DNA of 64,000 bases from Methylophilus medardicus (lineage in GTDB: Bacteria; Pseudomonadota; Gammaproteobacteria; Burkholderiales; Methylophilaceae), in the NCBI RefSeq assembly GCF_006363955.1, contig NZ_CP040948.1, positions 620,001 to 684,000 on the forward strand, written 5' to 3'. Positions 56,008 to 64,000 of the stretch are shown here, piece after piece; position 1 is the first letter of the stretch; each line of letters opens with the position of its first letter. Made by a program: the position numbers and the translations under genes. Under the pieces are notes generated by a model that was given only the letters and a program-made list of their open reading frames with translations, searched no databases and was not told the origin of the DNA.

Positions 56008-57294
56008 ATGACATTATGGGAAAAAATGAAAGCCAGTTCAGTACTGGGTGGTAAGGAGGGGGTGATCAGTTTGGCAGTATTGGCTGCCATCATCTTCGTA
56101 GTCTTGCCATTGGGCGTAGATATTTTTCGCCTAAACCTGATCGGCAAATACCTGACGTATGCATTTGTTGCCGTTGGCTTGGTCATGCTGTGGGGCCATG
56201 GCGGTATCCTCAGCCTTGGGCAGGGGATCTTCTTCGGCTTGGGTGGCTATGCCATGGCGATGTTCCTCAAACTTGAGGCCTCAGATCCACTGAGCACCAA
56301 AATTCAGTCCACGCCTGGTATTCCTGACTTTATGGACTGGAACCAGCTCACAGCATTGCCATGGTTTTGGGAGCCGTTCAAAAGCCTGCCGTTCACCATT
56401 TTTGCGGTGCTCACCATTCCAGCACTGTTCGCTTACATCATCGGTTATGCCATGTTTAAACGCCGTGTCGGTGGCGTGTACTTCTCCATCATCACGCAAG
56501 CGGTGGCTTTGATTCTGAGTATTCTGATTGTGGGTCAGCAAGGGTACACCGGCGGTGTGAACGGCATGACAGATTTGCGCACCATGCTGGGTTGGGATAT
56601 CCGCACAGATTCTGCCAAATACATCCTGTATTTTGTGAATGGTCTGCTGTTGTTCGGCGCCATCTTCCTCTCTAAATACATCATGAGCAGCAAATTCGGC
56701 ATGTTATTGCTGGCCATGCGTGATAAAGAGGAGCGTGTGCGGTTCTCTGGGTACGATGTGTCTAACTTTAAAATCTTCATCTTCTGTTTTGCTGCCATGT
56801 TGTCTGCAGTGGGCGGGGCGATGTTCACTTTGCAAGTTGGGTTTATGTCCCCTTCGTTCGTCGGGATTGTGCCTTCGATTGAAATGGTGATCTTTTGTGC
56901 GGTCGGCGGCCGTGCCTCACTGGTCGGCGCTGTCTACGGCACGCTGTTGGTCAATTACGGCAAAACGGTGTTCTCAGAAACCTATCCTGAAATGTGGTTG
57001 TTCTTGATGGGGGGCTTGTTCATTGCTGTGGTGATGTTCTTCCCAAGCGGCTTGGCAGGTATCTGGGATAAATACGCCACCAAGTATGGCTGGTTTAAAG
57101 ACAAAGTTGCCCCTGCAAAAAAGCCTGAGGTAAGTACTTCTGAGGTAGAAGCACCGGCAGTACTTACCGAAACAATGACTGAACCAACGTTGACCCCTGA
57201 TTCTACCGGGGTGGTTAGCAAGCAAGTCACCCGCAAGAAAGCAGATGCAAATGCTGCAATCGAGAGTAACAAATTGAGAGGAGCAGAAGCATGA
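56008..57294 (+). CDS. fmdF: Urea/amide ABC transporter permease (UrtC-like)
   Basis: 428 residues from ATG 56008 (AGGAG seven bases upstream). LivM/UrtC type with about ten membrane segments: VMLWGHGGILSLGQGIFFGLGGY, GYAMFKRRVGGVYFSIITQA, GLLLFGAIFLSKYI and LLLAMRDKEERVRFSGYDV. The C-terminal 70 residues form an acidic and then basic hydrophilic tail not usual in UrtC. Corresponds to FmdF. It overlaps urtD by four bases. Confidence 0.93.
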   Translation: MTLWEKMKASSVLGGKEGVISLAVLAAIIFVVLPLGVDIFRLNLIGKYLTYAFVAVGLVMLWGHGGILSLGQGIFFGLGGYAMAMFLKLEASDPLSTKIQSTPGIPDFMDWNQLTALPWFWEPFKSLPFTIFAVLTIPALFAYIIGYAMFKRRVGGVYFSIITQAVALILSILIVGQQGYTGGVNGMTDLRTMLGWDIRTDSAKYILYFVNGLLLFGAIFLSKYIMSSKFGMLLLAMRDKEERVRFSGYDVSNFKIFIFCFAAMLSAVGGAMFTLQVGFMSPSFVGIVPSIEMVIFCAVGGRASLVGAVYGTLLVNYGKTVFSETYPEMWLFLMGGLFIAVVMFFPSGLAGIWDKYATKYGWFKDKVAPAKKPEVSTSEVEAPAVLTETMTEPTLTPDSTGVVSKQVTRKKADANAAIESNKLRGAEA

Positions 57295-58034
57295 GTAATA
57301 CCGACTTCGTCTTGGCAGTAGAAGATTTAACCGTCTCCTTCGATGGCTTCAAAGCGGTGGATAGCCTCACCATGTATATCGACAAAAACGAGTTGCGCGT
57401 CCTGGTGGGGCCCAATGGGGCCGGTAAAACCACCGTGCTGGATCTGATTTGCGGTAAAACCAAATCGACGGCGGGTTCGATTAAATTTAATAACATCGAA
57501 CTCACCAAGCTTTCCGAGCATGAGATCGTCCGATCTGGCGTGGGCCGCAAATTTCAAAACCCATCGATTTACGAAAATCTCTCGGTGTACCAAAACCTTG
57601 AAGTGTCTTATCCCAAAGGCCGTGGCGTGTTTGGCAGCCTGACCTTTAAGCGCACGCAAGCCGTTGAAGACCGTGTGCGTAAAGTGGCAGAAGACATCAT
57701 GTTGACCGAGTTTCTCGACATGGAATCTGCATTGCTAAGCCACGGCCAAAAGCAATGGCTAGAGATTGGCATGCTGTTGATGCAAGAGCCTGAGTTGCTG
57801 ATGCTGGATGAGCCAGTCGCTGGCATGAGTGCCAAAGAACGTGATCAGACCGCAGATTTACTCAACCGCATCTGCCAGAACCGCTCGGTGATCGTGATTG
57901 AGCATGACATGGAGTTTGTGAAGAAGATTGCGCACAAAGTGACGGTATTGCATCAAGGGAAAATCCTCGCCGAAGGGCCGATGGATAAAGTACAAAGCGA
58001 CGAAAAAGTCATTGAAGTCTACCTGGGTCATTAA
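57291..58034 (+). CDS. urtD: Urea ABC transporter ATP-binding protein UrtD
   Basis: 247 residues. Walker A GPNGAGKTT (about 42), NNIELTKLSEHEIVRSGVGRKFQNP (typical UrtD), signature LSHGQKQWLEIGMLLM, Walker B LLMLDEPVAGMS and H-loop VIEHDMEFV. Couples ATP hydrolysis to uptake with UrtE. Start ATG 57291 overlaps the fmdF stop (ATGA), so translation is coupled. Confidence 0.95.
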   Translation: MSNTDFVLAVEDLTVSFDGFKAVDSLTMYIDKNELRVLVGPNGAGKTTVLDLICGKTKSTAGSIKFNNIELTKLSEHEIVRSGVGRKFQNPSIYENLSVYQNLEVSYPKGRGVFGSLTFKRTQAVEDRVRKVAEDIMLTEFLDMESALLSHGQKQWLEIGMLLMQEPELLMLDEPVAGMSAKERDQTADLLNRICQNRSVIVIEHDMEFVKKIAHKVTVLHQGKILAEGPMDKVQSDEKVIEVYLGH

Positions 58035-58075
58035 GTCCCATGGTCTTTAAAAAGCTGCCATAGAAGGAGCACAGC

Positions 58076-58765
58076 ATGTTTGAAATTGAAAATTTGCAGG
58101 TGAGTTATGGCCAAAGCCAAGTGATTCATGGCCTGAATTTCAAAGCCAATAAAAATGAAACCTTGGCCATTATGGGCCGTAACGGTATGGGTAAAACGAC
58201 CTTATTTAAGTCATTGATGGGCATTTTACCCAGCAAGGCAAGCAAGGCTACCGTCGATGGGGTTGACCTCCAAGGCGCGGCTACGCACGACCGTGTGATG
58301 AAAGGCTTGGCCTACGTGCCACAAGGCCGCTGGATTTTTCCCAATATGACGGTGCAGGAAAATATTGAGACGGGGCTTGAGAAAGCTTCAGGCCGCGAAA
58401 TTCCAGACGATATTTTTGCGCTGTTCCCGGTGCTGCATGAAATGCGTAAGCGCAAGGGCGGCAACCTTTCCGGTGGTCAACAACAGCAATTGGCGATTGC
58501 GCGTGCACTCGTCACCAATCCTAAAGTATTGCTGCTGGATGAGCCGACCGAAGGGATTCAACCTTCGATCATTAAAGACATCGCAAAAGTGTTAAATGAA
58601 ATCCGTAAGATGCGTGAGATCACCATCATTGTTTCAGAGCAGGTGTTGAGCTTTACCATGGAAGTCGCAGATCGCATTATTGTCATCGACAAAGGCCGCT
58701 TTATTCATGAAGACACGCGCGACAATGTCGACGCGGCCAAGGTGAAAAGTTATCTGTCTGTGTAA
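58076..58765 (+). CDS. urtE: Urea ABC transporter ATP-binding protein UrtE
   Basis: 229 residues. Walker A GRNGMGKTT (about 35), AYVPQGRWIFPNMTVQENIETG (Q-loop region, typical UrtE), signature LSGGQQQQLAIARAL, Walker B VLLLDEPTEGIQPS. AGAAGGAG precedes ATG 58076. Last gene of the transporter part; ureD follows after 44 bases. Confidence 0.95.
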   Translation: MFEIENLQVSYGQSQVIHGLNFKANKNETLAIMGRNGMGKTTLFKSLMGILPSKASKATVDGVDLQGAATHDRVMKGLAYVPQGRWIFPNMTVQENIETGLEKASGREIPDDIFALFPVLHEMRKRKGGNLSGGQQQQLAIARALVTNPKVLLLDEPTEGIQPSIIKDIAKVLNEIRKMREITIIVSEQVLSFTMEVADRIIVIDKGRFIHEDTRDNVDAAKVKSYLSV

Positions 58766-58809
58766 GCCTGCCTTGCCCGTAAAGGCAACAGCTGTGGCAT
58801 GATGCCGTT

Positions 58810-59676
58810 ATGGATGATTTAAAAATTGCGATCGCATCGCTCCCCCAACCAGTCACAGCCAAACATTGGCAAGCCAAGCTTGAGCTTGGTTTTGCCAAGC
58901 GGGGCGTGCGTGCTTACCTAGCGCACCGATTGCATCAAGGCCCGCTGGTGGTGCAAAAAAGCTTGCACCCCGAAGGCGACGACGTTTGTCATGCGGTGAT
59001 TGTGCATCCACCTGGCGGCGTGGCTGGCGGTGATGCGTTACAACTAAACGTGCAGGTCGGCGAAGGCGCGCGTGCATTGCTCACAACGCCAGGCGCGGGC
59101 AAATGGTACAAAGCGCATGGCGCACTGGCCAAACAAACGTTGCAATTTCAACTTGAAGCCGGCAGTGGGTTAGAGTGGCTGCCACAAGAGAATATTTTGT
59201 TTGATGCCGCTGAGGTCGCCTTTGCGGCGGACATCGCACTGGCGGCGGACGCCACGCTGGCTTGTTGGGATATCGTGTGTCTGGGACGTCAAGCGCAACA
59301 GGAGGCTTGGCAACACGGCCTCTATCAATTGAACCAACGCATTTCGCGTCAAGGTAAGCTGATCTGGAATGAGCGCGCAAACATGCGCGCGGATGCGCTG
59401 GTCAAAGCCAGTCGTGTCGGCTTGCGGGATGCGGCAGTGTTCGGCACCTTCCTCGTGTGTGCAGGTGCAGTGCCAGCGCAGATCCTACAGGCTTGTCGCG
59501 AGATTGTGGTGCCGGCTGCCCATGTCGGGATCACCGCCTTGCCTGAGGTGTTATGCATCCGCTACGTCGGCAATGCCTCACAGCAGGCGAGACAATATTT
59601 TGAGCAATGCTGGCAGCTATTGCGGCCATGGTATTATCAGAAAGAGGCGGTCAGACCTCGGATCTGGAATACATAA
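58810..59676 (+). CDS. ureD: Urease accessory protein UreD
   Basis: 288 residues. UreD (UreH) is the scaffold on which UreF and UreG load nickel into apo-urease. Blocks seen: KLELGFAKRGVRAYLAHRLH, GPLVVQKSLHPEG, VIVHPPGGVAGGDAL, LLTTPGAGKWYKAHG, GLEWLPQENILFDAAE and WYYQKEAVRPRIWNT. First gene of the urease operon, 38 bases before ureA. Confidence 0.95.
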   Translation: MDDLKIAIASLPQPVTAKHWQAKLELGFAKRGVRAYLAHRLHQGPLVVQKSLHPEGDDVCHAVIVHPPGGVAGGDALQLNVQVGEGARALLTTPGAGKWYKAHGALAKQTLQFQLEAGSGLEWLPQENILFDAAEVAFAADIALAADATLACWDIVCLGRQAQQEAWQHGLYQLNQRISRQGKLIWNERANMRADALVKASRVGLRDAAVFGTFLVCAGAVPAQILQACREIVVPAAHVGITALPEVLCIRYVGNASQQARQYFEQCWQLLRPWYYQKEAVRPRIWNT

Positions 59677-59713
59677 TGCCTGATGCATGCGCACTTAGTC
59701 AGAGAAAACACCT

Positions 59714-60016
59714 ATGGAATTAACCCCAAGAGAAAAAGATAAGTTATTGATTTTTACGGCTGCCTTGCTTGCAGAACGCCGAAAAGCGCGTGGCCTCAAG
59801 CTCAATTATCCAGAGTCCGTCGCGTTTATTTCAGCGGCTATTATGGAAGGTGCGCGCGATGGTAAAACGGTGGCCGAGCTAATGAGTTTTGGCACCACAT
59901 TGCTTACACGTGATGACGTGATGGAAGGCGTCCCGGAGATGATTCCAGATATTCAAGTGGAAGCGACGTTTCCGGATGGGACCAAGCTCGTCACTGTCCA
60001 CCACCCCATCCCCTAA
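59714..60016 (+). CDS. ureA: Urease subunit gamma
   Basis: 100 residues: [52 protein letters not shown] and the C-terminal [17 protein letters not shown]. Standard length and sequence for a separate gamma subunit. Unlike most operons, 163 bases separate it from ureB. Confidence 0.97.
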   Translation: MELTPREKDKLLIFTAALLAERRKARGLKLNYPESVAFISAAIMEGARDGKTVAELMSFGTTLLTRDDVMEGVPEMIPDIQVEATFPDGTKLVTVHHPIP

Positions 60017-60019
60017 AGA

Positions 60020-60121
60020 CAGGGTCGCGGCAAGCGCAGATGGCTGTGTTGCACCCCCTTGCCGTACTGATGGTACTGTCTGCGGTTGTGCGCCTTGCCC
60101 TCTACGCTTGCCGCAACCCTG
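60020..60121. repeat. Long inverted repeat in the ureA-ureB spacer
   Basis: CAGGGTCGCGGCAAGCG (60020-60036) and CGCTTGCCGCAACCCTG (60105-60121) are complementary at 16 of 17 positions, with an inner pair CGCAGA/TCTGCG (60035-60040, 60079-60084). It starts four bases after the ureA stop and should fold into a long stem. It could be a small palindromic element or an RNA-processing or attenuation site. Confidence 0.7.
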
Positions 60122-60179
60122 TTGCAGTGCGCGTGAAAGATTAAATAATGTGTGTTTTGAGACTCTTTGGAGCTAATCA

Positions 60180-60488
60180 ATGATTCCCGGCGAGATGCAG
60201 GTCGCAGCAGGCGACATCGAATTAAACGTAGGGCGTGAGACCGTCACGCTGGATGTGGCGAATAAAGGCGACCGTCCGATTCAGGTCGGTTCGCATTACC
60301 ATTTTTATGAAACCAACGATGCGTTGTCGTTTGAGCGCGCATTGGCATATGGTTATCGCTTGAATATCGCCGCCGGCACCGCAGTTCGGTTTGAGCCAGG
60401 CCAGACACGGACCGTGCAACTGGTGAAATTGGCGGGCGCGCGCAAGGTGTATGGCTTTGCCGGACGCGTGATGGGAGCTTTAAAATGA
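60180..60488 (+). CDS. ureB: Urease subunit beta
   Basis: 102 residues: [60 protein letters not shown] and [18 protein letters not shown] stands seven bases before ATG 60180. It overlaps ureC by four bases. Confidence 0.97.
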   Translation: MIPGEMQVAAGDIELNVGRETVTLDVANKGDRPIQVGSHYHFYETNDALSFERALAYGYRLNIAAGTAVRFEPGQTRTVQLVKLAGARKVYGFAGRVMGALK

Positions 60489-62188
60489 GTATTAAAATGG
60501 ATAAACGCGCCTATGCCGAAATGTTCGGCCCAACGGTTGGCGATAAAATGCGGTTGGCGGATACCGAGCTATGGATTGAGGTCGAAAAAGATTACACGCT
60601 GTATGGCGAAGAGGTAAAGTTTGGCGGCGGCAAGGTCATCCGTGATGGCATGGGCCAAGGTCAAGGCTTGGCCGCTGAAGTCGCCGATACAGTGATTACC
60701 AACGCTTTAATCATCGACCACTGGGGCATCGTTAAAGCGGATATTGGTATTAAAGGCGGCTATATCTCCGCCATTGGTAAAGCGGGCAACCCAGATATTC
60801 AACCTGGCGTGACTATTCCGATTGGCGCAGGCACCGAAGTCATTGCCGGCGAGGGCATGATTATCACCGCTGGCGGCATTGACACCCATATTCACTTTAT
60901 TTGTCCGCAGCAAATTGAAGAGGCATTGATGTCTGGCGTAACGACCATGATTGGTGGCGGCACCGGCCCTGCGACCGGCACCTTTGCCACCACTTGCACA
61001 CCTGGGCCCTGGCACATTCATCGTATGCTGCAAGCAGCCGATGCGTTCCCGATGAATCTGGGTTTTTTAGGCAAAGGCAACGCCAGTTTGCCCGAGCCGC
61101 TACGAGAACAAGTACGTGCTGGGGTGATCGGCCTTAAATTGCATGAAGACTGGGGCACCACGCCCGCGGCGATTGATAACTGCCTGACGGTGGCTGACGA
61201 GATGGATATCCAAGTGGCGATTCACTCAGACACGCTGAATGAATCTGGCTTTGTTGAAACCACCATCGATGCTTTCAAGGGACGCACCATTCATACCTTT
61301 CATACGGAAGGGGCGGGCGGTGGTCATGCGCCTGATATTATCAAGGCCGCCAGCCATCCGAATGTGTTGCCGTCATCAACCAATCCTACCCGTCCGTTTA
61401 CTGTCAATACCATTGATGAGCATCTGGATATGCTGATGGTATGCCATCATTTAGATCCGGCGATTGCTGAGGATATTGCATTTGCTGAGAGCCGAATCCG
61501 TCGTGAGACGATTGCCGCCGAAGATATCTTTCATGATCTTGGGGCTTTTTCGATGATGTCCTCTGACTCTCAGGCCATGGGCCGCGTTGGCGAGGTGATT
61601 ATCCGCACCTGGCAAACTGCGCACAAAATGAAGATACAACGTGGGCCATTGGCTGAAGATGGTGCGGGCAATGATAACTTTCGCGTGAAGCGCTATATCG
61701 CTAAATACACGATTAATCCGGCACTCACGCACGGCGTGGCGCATATTGTGGGCTCGGTAGAGGTGGGTAAACTCGCCGATTTGGTGGTGTGGAAACCCGC
61801 ATTCTTTGGGGTGAAGCCTTTTACCATCATCAAAGGCGGCATGATCGCTGCGGCAGCGATGGGCGACCCGAACGCGTCGATTCCAACGCCACAGCCGGTG
61901 CATTACCGACAAATGTTTGGCGCCTACGGCGGTGGCCTGAAGACGGCAGTGACGTTTGTTTCGCAAGCGGGACTAGATAACCCTGATTTACAGGCCCTCG
62001 GTTTACAAAAAACGTTGGTCGCGGTCAAAGGCACCCGCCACGTGAAAAAATCTGACATGGTGCATAACACCTGGATGCCAAAGATTGAGGTAGACCCCGA
62101 AACCTATGAAGTACTGGCCGACGGCATGCATTTAACTTGCGAGCCAGCCGAAGTGTTGCCGATGGCGCAGCGTTACTTTCTATTTTAA
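60485..62188 (+). CDS. ureC: Urease subunit alpha
   Basis: 567 residues, the catalytic subunit. Nickel ligands lie in [12 protein letters not shown]; the carbamylated Lys is in [22 protein letters not shown] and [16 protein letters not shown] supply further His ligands; the mobile flap with Cys-His-His is [29 protein letters not shown] and [15 protein letters not shown] are also conserved. It hydrolyses urea to ammonia and carbamate in the cytoplasm. All active-site residues are present. Confidence 0.98.
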   Translation: MSIKMDKRAYAEMFGPTVGDKMRLADTELWIEVEKDYTLYGEEVKFGGGKVIRDGMGQGQGLAAEVADTVITNALIIDHWGIVKADIGIKGGYISAIGKAGNPDIQPGVTIPIGAGTEVIAGEGMIITAGGIDTHIHFICPQQIEEALMSGVTTMIGGGTGPATGTFATTCTPGPWHIHRMLQAADAFPMNLGFLGKGNASLPEPLREQVRAGVIGLKLHEDWGTTPAAIDNCLTVADEMDIQVAIHSDTLNESGFVETTIDAFKGRTIHTFHTEGAGGGHAPDIIKAASHPNVLPSSTNPTRPFTVNTIDEHLDMLMVCHHLDPAIAEDIAFAESRIRRETIAAEDIFHDLGAFSMMSSDSQAMGRVGEVIIRTWQTAHKMKIQRGPLAEDGAGNDNFRVKRYIAKYTINPALTHGVAHIVGSVEVGKLADLVVWKPAFFGVKPFTIIKGGMIAAAAMGDPNASIPTPQPVHYRQMFGAYGGGLKTAVTFVSQAGLDNPDLQALGLQKTLVAVKGTRHVKKSDMVHNTWMPKIEVDPETYEVLADGMHLTCEPAEVLPMAQRYFLF

Positions 62189-62190
62189 CC

Positions 62191-62694
62191 ATGATTCATT
62201 TAACCGAACGTTTAACCGTGAGTGGGCATATTGACGATACGCTCCAACTGCCTTTTGACCAGCGGCAAAAAAGTCGCTTGCGCGTTACATTGGCCTCGGG
62301 CCAAGAGGCGGCCTTATTTTTGTCACGTGGCATTATTCTAAGGGGTGGCGATTTAATCCGCTCAGAAGATGGCAAGGTCGTGGTACAAATTGTGGCGGCG
62401 CAAGAGCCCGTGTACAACGTGATCGCCCCCACCATGAGAGACTTGATGTGCGCAGCGTATCACCTGGGCAACCGTCATGTGCCATTGCAAATTGGAGATG
62501 GCTGGTTGCGCCTAGAGCAAGACTATGTGCTCAGAGATATGTTGCTCGGTTTGGGGATGCAAGTGAGTGAGGTGCACGCGCCGTTTGAACCAGAGGCGGG
62601 CGCTTATGGCGGTGGCCATCGTCATGGGCACGAAGATGATGGTTTACAGACTTTGCGACCCCGCACCAAAGGGCAGGGCAACCTCCATGGCTGA
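62191..62694 (+). CDS. ureE: Urease nickel metallochaperone UreE
   Basis: 167 residues from ATG 62191, two bases after ureC. Blocks: LPFDQRQKSRLRVTLASGQE, LFLSRGIILRGGDLI, YHLGNRHVPLQIGDGWLRLE and DYVLRDMLLGLGMQV. The His metal-binding tail is short (GGGHRHGHEDDG) and followed by a basic end. Delivers Ni to UreG. Its end overlaps ureF by eight bases. Confidence 0.95.
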   Translation: MIHLTERLTVSGHIDDTLQLPFDQRQKSRLRVTLASGQEAALFLSRGIILRGGDLIRSEDGKVVVQIVAAQEPVYNVIAPTMRDLMCAAYHLGNRHVPLQIGDGWLRLEQDYVLRDMLLGLGMQVSEVHAPFEPEAGAYGGGHRHGHEDDGLQTLRPRTKGQGNLHG

Positions 62695-63370
62695 TGCCTT
62701 GGCGCTGAGTCGATTGCTACAACTGGCTAGCCCTTTGCTGCCGGTCGGGGCTTATTGTTATTCGCAAGGACTTGAGTGGGCGATTGAATCCGGCACCGTC
62801 ACCGATGTGGCTTCAGCGCAAGCTTGGATCGGTGATAGTTTGCAGGTGTATCACGCGCGCTTTGAGTTGCCGGTGCTTTATCGCTTATACCAAGCTTGGC
62901 AGCAGGATGACCTCTACCAAGTGCAGGCTTGGGACGAATTTTATCAAGCGGGGCGCGATACCGCAGAAGGCTGGGCCGAAACACGGCAAATGGGGTATTC
63001 GCTGCGGCGGCTGTTAAACGATTTAAAACCGATGTCTGCACAGTTGATCGCACAGGTGAACACTTTGGACGCACCGGCTTTTCCGACCCTGTATGCGGCG
63101 ATTGCGCAACATTGGCAGATTGCGCCACAAGATATGTTGCATGGCTACGCATGGGGTTGGCTAGAAAATCAGGCCAGTGCTGCGATGAAAGCGGTGCCGC
63201 TCGGCCAGGTTGCTGGGCAGACCATTTTGTTAGCGCTTGGCGAGCAACTGCCGCAGGTCATCGCGGCGGCCATGCAGCTGCCAGATGAGGACTTGAGTAA
63301 CTTTAACCCGTTGCTGAGTATCGCCGGGTGCCAACATGAAACACAATACAGCAGGTTATTTAGATCATGA
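62687..63370 (+). CDS. ureF: Urease accessory protein UreF
   Basis: 227 residues from ATG 62687; a longer in-frame reading from 62567 would overlap ureE widely and is rejected. Blocks: [76 protein letters not shown] and [14 protein letters not shown]. All-helical partner that gates UreG activity. It overlaps ureG by four bases. Confidence 0.95.
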   Translation: MADALALSRLLQLASPLLPVGAYCYSQGLEWAIESGTVTDVASAQAWIGDSLQVYHARFELPVLYRLYQAWQQDDLYQVQAWDEFYQAGRDTAEGWAETRQMGYSLRRLLNDLKPMSAQLIAQVNTLDAPAFPTLYAAIAQHWQIAPQDMLHGYAWGWLENQASAAMKAVPLGQVAGQTILLALGEQLPQVIAAAMQLPDEDLSNFNPLLSIAGCQHETQYSRLFRS

Positions 63371-64000
63371 AAATACACACACAATTTGCTACACCTACCC
63401 CCGCCATCACCGACTATAAAGAGCCCTTGCGGGTTGGCATCGGCGGGCCAGTCGGTTCCGGAAAAACCGCGCTGACATTGTCTCTTTGCCAGCGTTTGCG
63501 AGAGGTTTACAACATCGCGGTGGTGACTAACGATATCTATACCAAAGAAGATGCCGAGTTTTTGACGCGGAACGAGGCGCTGGTGCCAGAGCGCATTATT
63601 GGCGTCGAAACCGGCGGTTGCCCGCACACGGCCATTCGCGAAGATGCCTCAATGAACCTCGAGGCGGTTGATCAACTCAGCAAGCGCTTTCAAACGCTGG
63701 ACATCGTGTTTGTCGAAAGTGGTGGCGATAATTTGGCAGCCACCTTTAGCCCGGAGCTGTCTGATTTGACGATTTATGTGATTGATGTTGCCGCCGGCGA
63801 AAAAATTCCCCGCAAAGGCGGTCCTGGCATTACCAAGTCTGACTTATTGGTGATTAACAAGATTGATCTGGCACCCATGGTTGGGGCATCGCTGGCGGTC
63901 ATGGCGCAAGATGCCAAACGCATGCGTGGCGAAAAGCCTTTTATTTTCAGTAACCTGAAAAGTGGGCAAGGGCTCGAAGAGATCGTGACATTTATAGAAA
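63367..64000 (+). CDS. ureG: Urease accessory GTPase UreG, partial
   Basis: 211 codons are visible; the 3-prime end lies beyond the window, with only a few residues missing from a family of about 205-215. P-loop [14 protein letters not shown], metal-binding [17 protein letters not shown] (Cys-Pro-His), [16 protein letters not shown] and the guanine-specificity motif NKIDLAP are present. UreG is the SIMIBI GTPase that carries Ni into urease. ATG 63367 overlaps the ureF stop. Confidence 0.96.
   Translation, partial: MKIHTQFATPTPAITDYKEPLRVGIGGPVGSGKTALTLSLCQRLREVYNIAVVTNDIYTKEDAEFLTRNEALVPERIIGVETGGCPHTAIREDASMNLEAVDQLSKRFQTLDIVFVESGGDNLAATFSPELSDLTIYVIDVAAGEKIPRKGGPGITKSDLLVINKIDLAPMVGASLAVMAQDAKRMRGEKPFIFSNLKSGQGLEEIVTFIE

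Noticed and set aside
59976-60176. ORF of 66 codons across the ureA-ureB spacer
   Set aside because: It starts inside ureA in another frame, has no ribosome site and its sequence is explained by the inverted repeat.

Overview
The window looks like chromosome of a betaproteobacterial methylotroph of the family Methylophilaceae, close to Methylophilus. The grounds are the fmdC-fmdA-fmdB-fmdDEF amide/urea locus known from Methylophilus methylotrophus, joined here to a full urease operon; two copies of the PQQ precursor gene pqqA; a PQQ-type sugar dehydrogenase; a cytochrome of the methanol-dehydrogenase acceptor (cL/XoxG) type; and betaproteobacterial core gene orders (prs-rplY-pth-ychF, lolB-ispE, ubiE-ubiJ-ubiB). 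No rRNA, CRISPR array or intact insertion sequence was seen.

Layout. 1-9.4 kb is an accessory, stress-flavoured stretch: a PQQ sugar dehydrogenase (cut by the edge), a cyclopropane-synthase-like methyltransferase, small exported proteins, a stress-type SDR, a cL-like lipoprotein cytochrome, an 18-cysteine copper-storage protein, an orphan contractile tail-sheath gene broken by one amber codon, a BON protein and an alpha/beta hydrolase. Then come two near-identical 238-bp pqqA units on either side of an EAL gene. Several of these genes share a TCCTACA-type motif 83-111 nt before their starts. 9.4-14.3 kb is AT-richer: a Crp/Fnr regulator, hipBA with ATTACAT operator half-sites, an HNH nuclease translationally coupled to a small zinc-ribbon protein, and tRNA-Met(CAT).

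14.4-38.7 kb is mostly core: an HD-GYP protein, ychF, a CHASE-PAS-GGDEF-EAL protein sitting between ychF and pth, rplY, prs, tRNA-Gln, ispE, a zinc-ligand-deficient alpha-carbonic anhydrase fusion, lolB, a TPR lipoprotein-type export protein, a Gld-like ABC exporter cluster, mutM, a frameshifted diguanylate cyclase, a sodium/solute symporter, a DUF2147 protein and ubiB-ubiJ-ubiE-DUF971. 38.8-50.5 kb carries a dynamin-like GTPase, rpoH under a CIRCE operator, a three-gene signalling operon (MHYT hybrid kinase, REC-HD-GYP, SBP-PAS sensor) and two small envelope proteins.

50.6-64 kb is one nitrogen-scavenging module on the plus strand: porin FmdC lets short amides and urea through the outer membrane, FmdD-FmdE-FmdF-UrtD-UrtE imports them, FmdA hydrolyses formamide, and UreDABCEFG builds and runs nickel urease. 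A sigma-54-like promoter precedes it. The urease operon runs off the right edge inside ureG.
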